DNA of 64,000 bases from positions 1 to 64,000 of the forward strand of contig JAPPMU010000051.1 of the NCBI GenBank assembly GCA_028873965.1. The letters run 5' to 3'. A program made the position numbers and the translations under genes. This document shows, piece after piece, positions 61,038 to 64,000 of the stretch. Within the stretch, counting starts at the first letter, position 1, and each line of letters starts with the position of its first letter. The notes beneath the pieces are model-generated. The model searched no databases. It was not told the origin of the DNA and saw only the letters and a list, made by a program, of their open reading frames with translations. This DNA is from Chloroflexota bacterium (lineage in GTDB: Bacteria; Chloroflexota; Dehalococcoidia; Lucifugimonadales; UBA3495).

Positions 61038-61355
61038 GTGGCCCTTTCCGACATGACCCTTGAATGCAGCGACTGCGGAGCAGAGTTTCTCTTCACCGTA
61101 GGCGAGCAGGAATTCTATGCCTCGCGAGGCTTCACCAACTATCCGAAGCGGTGCGTTTCGTGCCGGAACGCTCGGCGAGGCCAGCCTCGTGACAACTTCG
61201 GCGGCGGTGGCGGCGGCGGGTTCGGTGGAGGCCAGCGCGAAAGCTTCCCCATCGTCTGCAGCAATTGCGGGGTTGACGCAACCGTACCCTTCCGCCCCCG
61301 CGGCGACCGCCCGGTATATTGCAGCGATTGCTTTAGCCAAATGCGAAATTCCTGA
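61038..61355 (+). CDS. Two-zinc-ribbon protein with Gly-rich linker
   Basis: A 105-aa protein. The first half has CSDCGAEF and CVSCRNARRG, the second CSNCGVDATVPF and CSDCFSQM, so two four-Cys zinc ribbons are joined by a linker with a long Gly run. The first half resembles the zf-trcl type, the second the CxxC-x-CxxC type found beside cold-shock or RNA-binding proteins. GTG start with GGAGG upstream. The role is probably nucleic acid binding. Confidence 0.75.
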   Translation: MALSDMTLECSDCGAEFLFTVGEQEFYASRGFTNYPKRCVSCRNARRGQPRDNFGGGGGGGFGGGQRESFPIVCSNCGVDATVPFRPRGDRPVYCSDCFSQMRNS

Positions 61356-61408
61356 GGCCGGCGTCCTGGCCTCAGACGCGTTTCGAATCTGAGGCCACTG
61401 CGATCGCC

Positions 61409-62881
61409 ATGCCGTACCGGGATCTTCGCGAGTTTATCGCCTTTCTCGAAAGCAAAGGCGACCTGCGGCGCATCTCTGCTCCGGTGAGCCCGGAGCTCGA
61501 GATGACTGAGATCGCCTATCGCTCCCTGCGAGCCGACGGGCCGGCGCTGCTGTTCGAAAACGTGGCTGGCCACGACATGCCCGTGGCCATCAACCTATTC
61601 TGCTCAGAGCGGCGCATGAACTGGGCGTTGGAGGTCGAGGACGCCGATTCCCTGGCCGGACGCCTGGAAGCCATGATCGAAATGGTGCAGGGCGGGCCTC
61701 CCCAGGGGGTGTTGAACAAGCTGCGCACCCTGGGGCGGTTGGTTCACGTCGGCGCTTTTCAGCCCAGGACCATCAGCAACCCACCGTGTCAGCAGGTGGT
61801 CCTTTCCGGTGAGGATGTTGACCTCTACAGCCTGCCGATCATCAAGTGCTGGCCCCTGGACGCGGGCCCGTACATCACCCTGCCATTGGTGATTACCCGG
61901 GACCCTGAAACCGGCACACAGAACTACGGCATCTATCGGATGCAGGTGTTCGACCGTAACACCACCGGCATGCACTGGCAAACCCACAAAGTGGGGGCTC
62001 GCCATTACCGGGCCAGTGCGGAAAAGCTGGAGGTGGCGGTCGCGCTGGGCGGAGACCCGGCATCAATTTGGACCGGATCGGCGCCCCTGCCGCCGGATAT
62101 CGACGAGATGGTGCTGGCCGGATTCATTCGCGACGAAGGCGTCGAGTTGGCCCAGGCGGTGTCGGTGGATCTCAAGGTGCCGGCCCACGCCGAGATCGTC
62201 CTGGAAGGGTACGTCATCCCTGGCGAGGAAAGAACCGAAGGTCCCTTCGGGGATCACACGGGCTATTACTCCCTGGCCGAGCCCTACCCGGTGTTCCACG
62301 TGACCACCGTCACTCGCCGCCACAATCCCATCTACCCCACCACCTTCGTGGGGCGACCGCCCACCGAAGACTACTGGATGGGCAAGGTCACCGAGCGCGT
62401 GTTCCTGCCGTTGATACGCCTCATCCTGCCCGAAGTCGTCGATATCAACATGCCGGCGGAAGGCATTTTCCATAACCTGGTCATAGTGTCGATGAAGAAA
62501 GAGTACCCCGGGCACGCTCGCAAGGTGATGTACGGCCTGTGGGGTTTGGGACTGCTCAGCCTGACCAAGGTGATTGTGGTGGTGGACGACTTCGTGGACG
62601 TGCAGAACCCTTCGGAAGTGGCGTGGAGAGTGGCCAACAACATCAACCCGGCCACCGATCTCGTCATGGTCGACGGCCCCATAGATGACCTGGACGTGGC
62701 GTCACCGACGCCGCGCTTCGGCAGCAAGGTGGGTATCGACGCGACCCGGAAGGGACCGCAGGAAGGCTACCACCGTGAATGGCCGCCGGACATCGAAATG
62801 ACTGTGGAAATCCGGGAGCGGGTCTCGGCCCGGTGGGCTGAGTTGGGTCTCGACGACATCGTTCCGCCGCCCGGTTCCTGA
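61409..62881 (+). CDS. ubiD: UbiD family decarboxylase
   Basis: A 490-aa UbiD-fold decarboxylase: RDLREFIAFLESKGDLRRI at the start, IYRMQVFDRNTTGMHWQ with prFMN contacts, EGPFGDHTGYYSLAEPYPVFHV with the catalytic Glu, and PEVVDINMPAEGIFHNLVIVSM. These enzymes use prenylated FMN made by UbiX. With the UbiA gene 600 bp downstream, a menaquinone role of the MqnL/MqnP type is likely. Aromatic acid decarboxylation is the alternative. Confidence 0.9.
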   Translation: MPYRDLREFIAFLESKGDLRRISAPVSPELEMTEIAYRSLRADGPALLFENVAGHDMPVAINLFCSERRMNWALEVEDADSLAGRLEAMIEMVQGGPPQGVLNKLRTLGRLVHVGAFQPRTISNPPCQQVVLSGEDVDLYSLPIIKCWPLDAGPYITLPLVITRDPETGTQNYGIYRMQVFDRNTTGMHWQTHKVGARHYRASAEKLEVAVALGGDPASIWTGSAPLPPDIDEMVLAGFIRDEGVELAQAVSVDLKVPAHAEIVLEGYVIPGEERTEGPFGDHTGYYSLAEPYPVFHVTTVTRRHNPIYPTTFVGRPPTEDYWMGKVTERVFLPLIRLILPEVVDINMPAEGIFHNLVIVSMKKEYPGHARKVMYGLWGLGLLSLTKVIVVVDDFVDVQNPSEVAWRVANNINPATDLVMVDGPIDDLDVASPTPRFGSKVGIDATRKGPQEGYHREWPPDIEMTVEIRERVSARWAELGLDDIVPPPGS

Positions 62882-62899
62882 AGCCCCGAGAGGGGCACG

Positions 62900-63244
62900 T
62901 CAATTCGCTGTTGTCGGCGCAGTCTCCAGGTTGACCTCGACCTCAACCTCGAGGACGGCGGCGGGTTCGTCGTCATAGTCCGGTTCGGGGGCGGGAAAGT
63001 ACCCGCCGTAGTCGTTGGGCTGCGAACGGTGGTACTCAAGGGCCTGTTCCACCGACATTTGCGGCGGGGGAATGGGGTCGCCGTACTCGTGCGAAACCTC
63101 AATGTGGAGGACCATGGCCTCTTTGATCATTGCCTGGATGCCATCCCAAGTTTTGTGCGTGGCGATGCAACCGGGCAAGTCTGGGATATAAGCGCAGTAG
63201 TTGTTAGGCGTTTGTTCAAATACCACGGCGTAGATCAGTTTCAT
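62900..63244 (-). CDS. hicB: HicB-like antitoxin
   Basis: A 114-aa protein with the HicB RNase-H-like fold (YAVVFEQTPNNYCAYIPDLPGCIATHKTWDGIQAMIKEAMVLHIE) and an acidic, proline-rich tail in place of a typical DNA-binding domain. GGAGGTGAAGCC precedes the ATG at 63244. It lies 5 bp after the HicA gene. Confidence 0.85.
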   Translation of the reverse strand: MKLIYAVVFEQTPNNYCAYIPDLPGCIATHKTWDGIQAMIKEAMVLHIEVSHEYGDPIPPPQMSVEQALEYHRSQPNDYGGYFPAPEPDYDDEPAAVLEVEVEVNLETAPTTAN

Positions 63245-63249
63245 AGGCT

Positions 63250-63441
63250 TCACCTCCGAAGACCGGCTTGACGCAAAATGCTCTGCCACGTGTCCTGACG
63301 TAAATCCTGACTCGGATGCCCGGCGATGGTCACTGTTCCGGGTTTGAAGGGATGCCTGTACTGGCGGTGGCTGCCTTTCGTCCGGTCAAGCCGCCAGCCG
63401 TCTCGCTCGACGATCCGTATGGCTTCTCTCACTTTGGGCAT
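63250..63441 (-). CDS. hicA: HicA-like mRNA interferase toxin
   Basis: A 63-aa double-stranded-RNA-binding-fold toxin: REAIRIVERDGWRLDRTKGSHRQYRHP with the catalytic His in GSH, then GTVTIAGHPSQDL. HicA cleaves mRNA when not bound by HicB. The ATG at 63441 is preferred over an upstream TTG. Confidence 0.87.
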   Translation of the reverse strand: MPKVREAIRIVERDGWRLDRTKGSHRQYRHPFKPGTVTIAGHPSQDLRQDTWQSILRQAGLRR

Positions 63442-63486
63442 CGTCAATCTCTGGTAATCGGGCGCCTATGTTACCATGATGACACA

Positions 63487-64000
63487 ATGCACAATGCCCC
63501 AGCACATCCCGGCCCTTTTCGTGTGGCGGCGGGCAAGGTTCCGCACTACCTGAACGCGATCAACATCTCGGAATCGTTGTTCGCCATGCCGTTCGGCTAC
63601 ATCGGGATGGTGTTGGCGTCGCACGTTTCGGGCGGGAGCGGGTGGCCGGGCTGGCACGCCTTCATCTGGATCACCCTGGCGTTCCTGGGGGTAAGGACGC
63701 TGGGCATGTCCGCCAACCGCATCATCAACGCCCGGGAGGACGCGCGCAATCCCCGGACGGCGGGCCGGCACATCCCCGCCGGAATCCTGAAGCCCCTTGA
63801 GGTTGGCGCGATGGCCACCGTGGGTGTGGCGGTGTTTTTTGTCGCCGCGTGGCAGTTGAACCCCCTGGCGCTGATGCTTTCCCCGGTAGCCGCCGCGTAC
63901 GTGGTGCTCTATTCCTTCGCCAAGTACTACACCTGGCTGTGTAGCCTGATGCTGGGGCTGGCTCTTTCCATCGCCCCGTCCGGGGCCTGGATCGGGGTTA
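63487..64000 (+). CDS. ubiA: UbiA family prenyltransferase, partial
   Basis: The first 171 codons of a membrane prenyltransferase, cut by the window edge. The prenyl-diphosphate-binding region reads GMSANRIINAREDARNPRTAGR, followed by hydrophobic helices. It is the likely partner of the UbiD-family gene at 61409 in quinone synthesis (MqnP-type), attaching a polyprenyl chain to an aromatic ring. Confidence 0.85.
   Translation, partial: MHNAPAHPGPFRVAAGKVPHYLNAINISESLFAMPFGYIGMVLASHVSGGSGWPGWHAFIWITLAFLGVRTLGMSANRIINAREDARNPRTAGRHIPAGILKPLEVGAMATVGVAVFFVAAWQLNPLALMLSPVAAAYVVLYSFAKYYTWLCSLMLGLALSIAPSGAWIGV

Overview
The window is GC-rich bacterial chromosome. It probably comes from an uncultivated Chloroflexota of the SAR202 / Dehalococcoidia type. 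This is inferred from the combination of a squalene-route hopanoid operon, an F420-type (Ddn-like) oxidoreductase, UbiD/UbiA-family enzymes, and many catabolic paralogues (dienelactone hydrolases, CaiB/BaiF, luciferase-like, HpcH and carboxymuconolactone-decarboxylase families). No rRNA or CRISPR array is seen. One tRNA gene, tRNA-Thr(CGU), is present.

Layout. 1-6.2 kb: a minus-strand run with two dienelactone hydrolases, two tiny membrane proteins, a class III aminotransferase whose reading frame is fused to a toxin-antitoxin-like segment, and an MFS transporter. 6.2-9.4 kb: plus-strand gluconolactonase-like protein, GNAT acetyltransferase, NHL beta-propeller and a small DNA-binding-like protein. 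9.5-14.6 kb: CaiB/BaiF CoA-transferase, then a fatty-acid-type operon (two HadA/HadB-like dehydratases, PlsX, FabG) and a NYN-domain protein. 14.6-19.3 kb: a PEP-mutase-family enzyme with an extra C-terminal domain, an aspartic protease gene destroyed by a MITE, and a DUF2157/GDYXXLXY membrane pair.

33.7-19.5 kb (minus): one long run of 13 closely spaced genes behind a consensus-like promoter. It encodes a polyprenyl synthase, HpnH, HpnG, HpnA, squalene-hopene cyclase, a YjbQ protein, HpnC, HpnD, HpnE, a class II aldolase, an SDR epimerase, a nucleoside hydrolase and a phosphodiesterase. Together these could make squalene, cyclise it and build or trim a C35 side chain. 36-34 kb (minus): threonine-synthase-like PLP enzyme, NIL-domain protein and MoaD/ThiS-like carrier, a possible thiocarboxylate-based sulfur-transfer set.

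36.1-51.1 kb: a 15-kb genomic island in the 3' end of tRNA-Thr, bounded by a 19-bp direct repeat. It carries a decayed tyrosine integrase, a frameshifted primase/VapE module, IS remnants and a catabolic cargo. The cargo is an amidase remnant, a Gfo/Idh/MocA dehydrogenase, a luciferase-like monooxygenase, an amidohydrolase with a Rieske [2Fe-2S] domain inserted in it, and three tandem double carboxymuconolactone-decarboxylase proteins. The Rieske-amidohydrolase is the most unusual protein in the window.

51.2-64 kb: two MITE-like elements, HpcH aldolase, two PIN toxin-antitoxin pairs, a flavin-dependent halogenase, a TPP enzyme, a large GLUG-repeat lipoprotein, a Ddn-like oxidoreductase, a zinc-ribbon protein, UbiD, HicBA and the start of UbiA (cut by the window edge).
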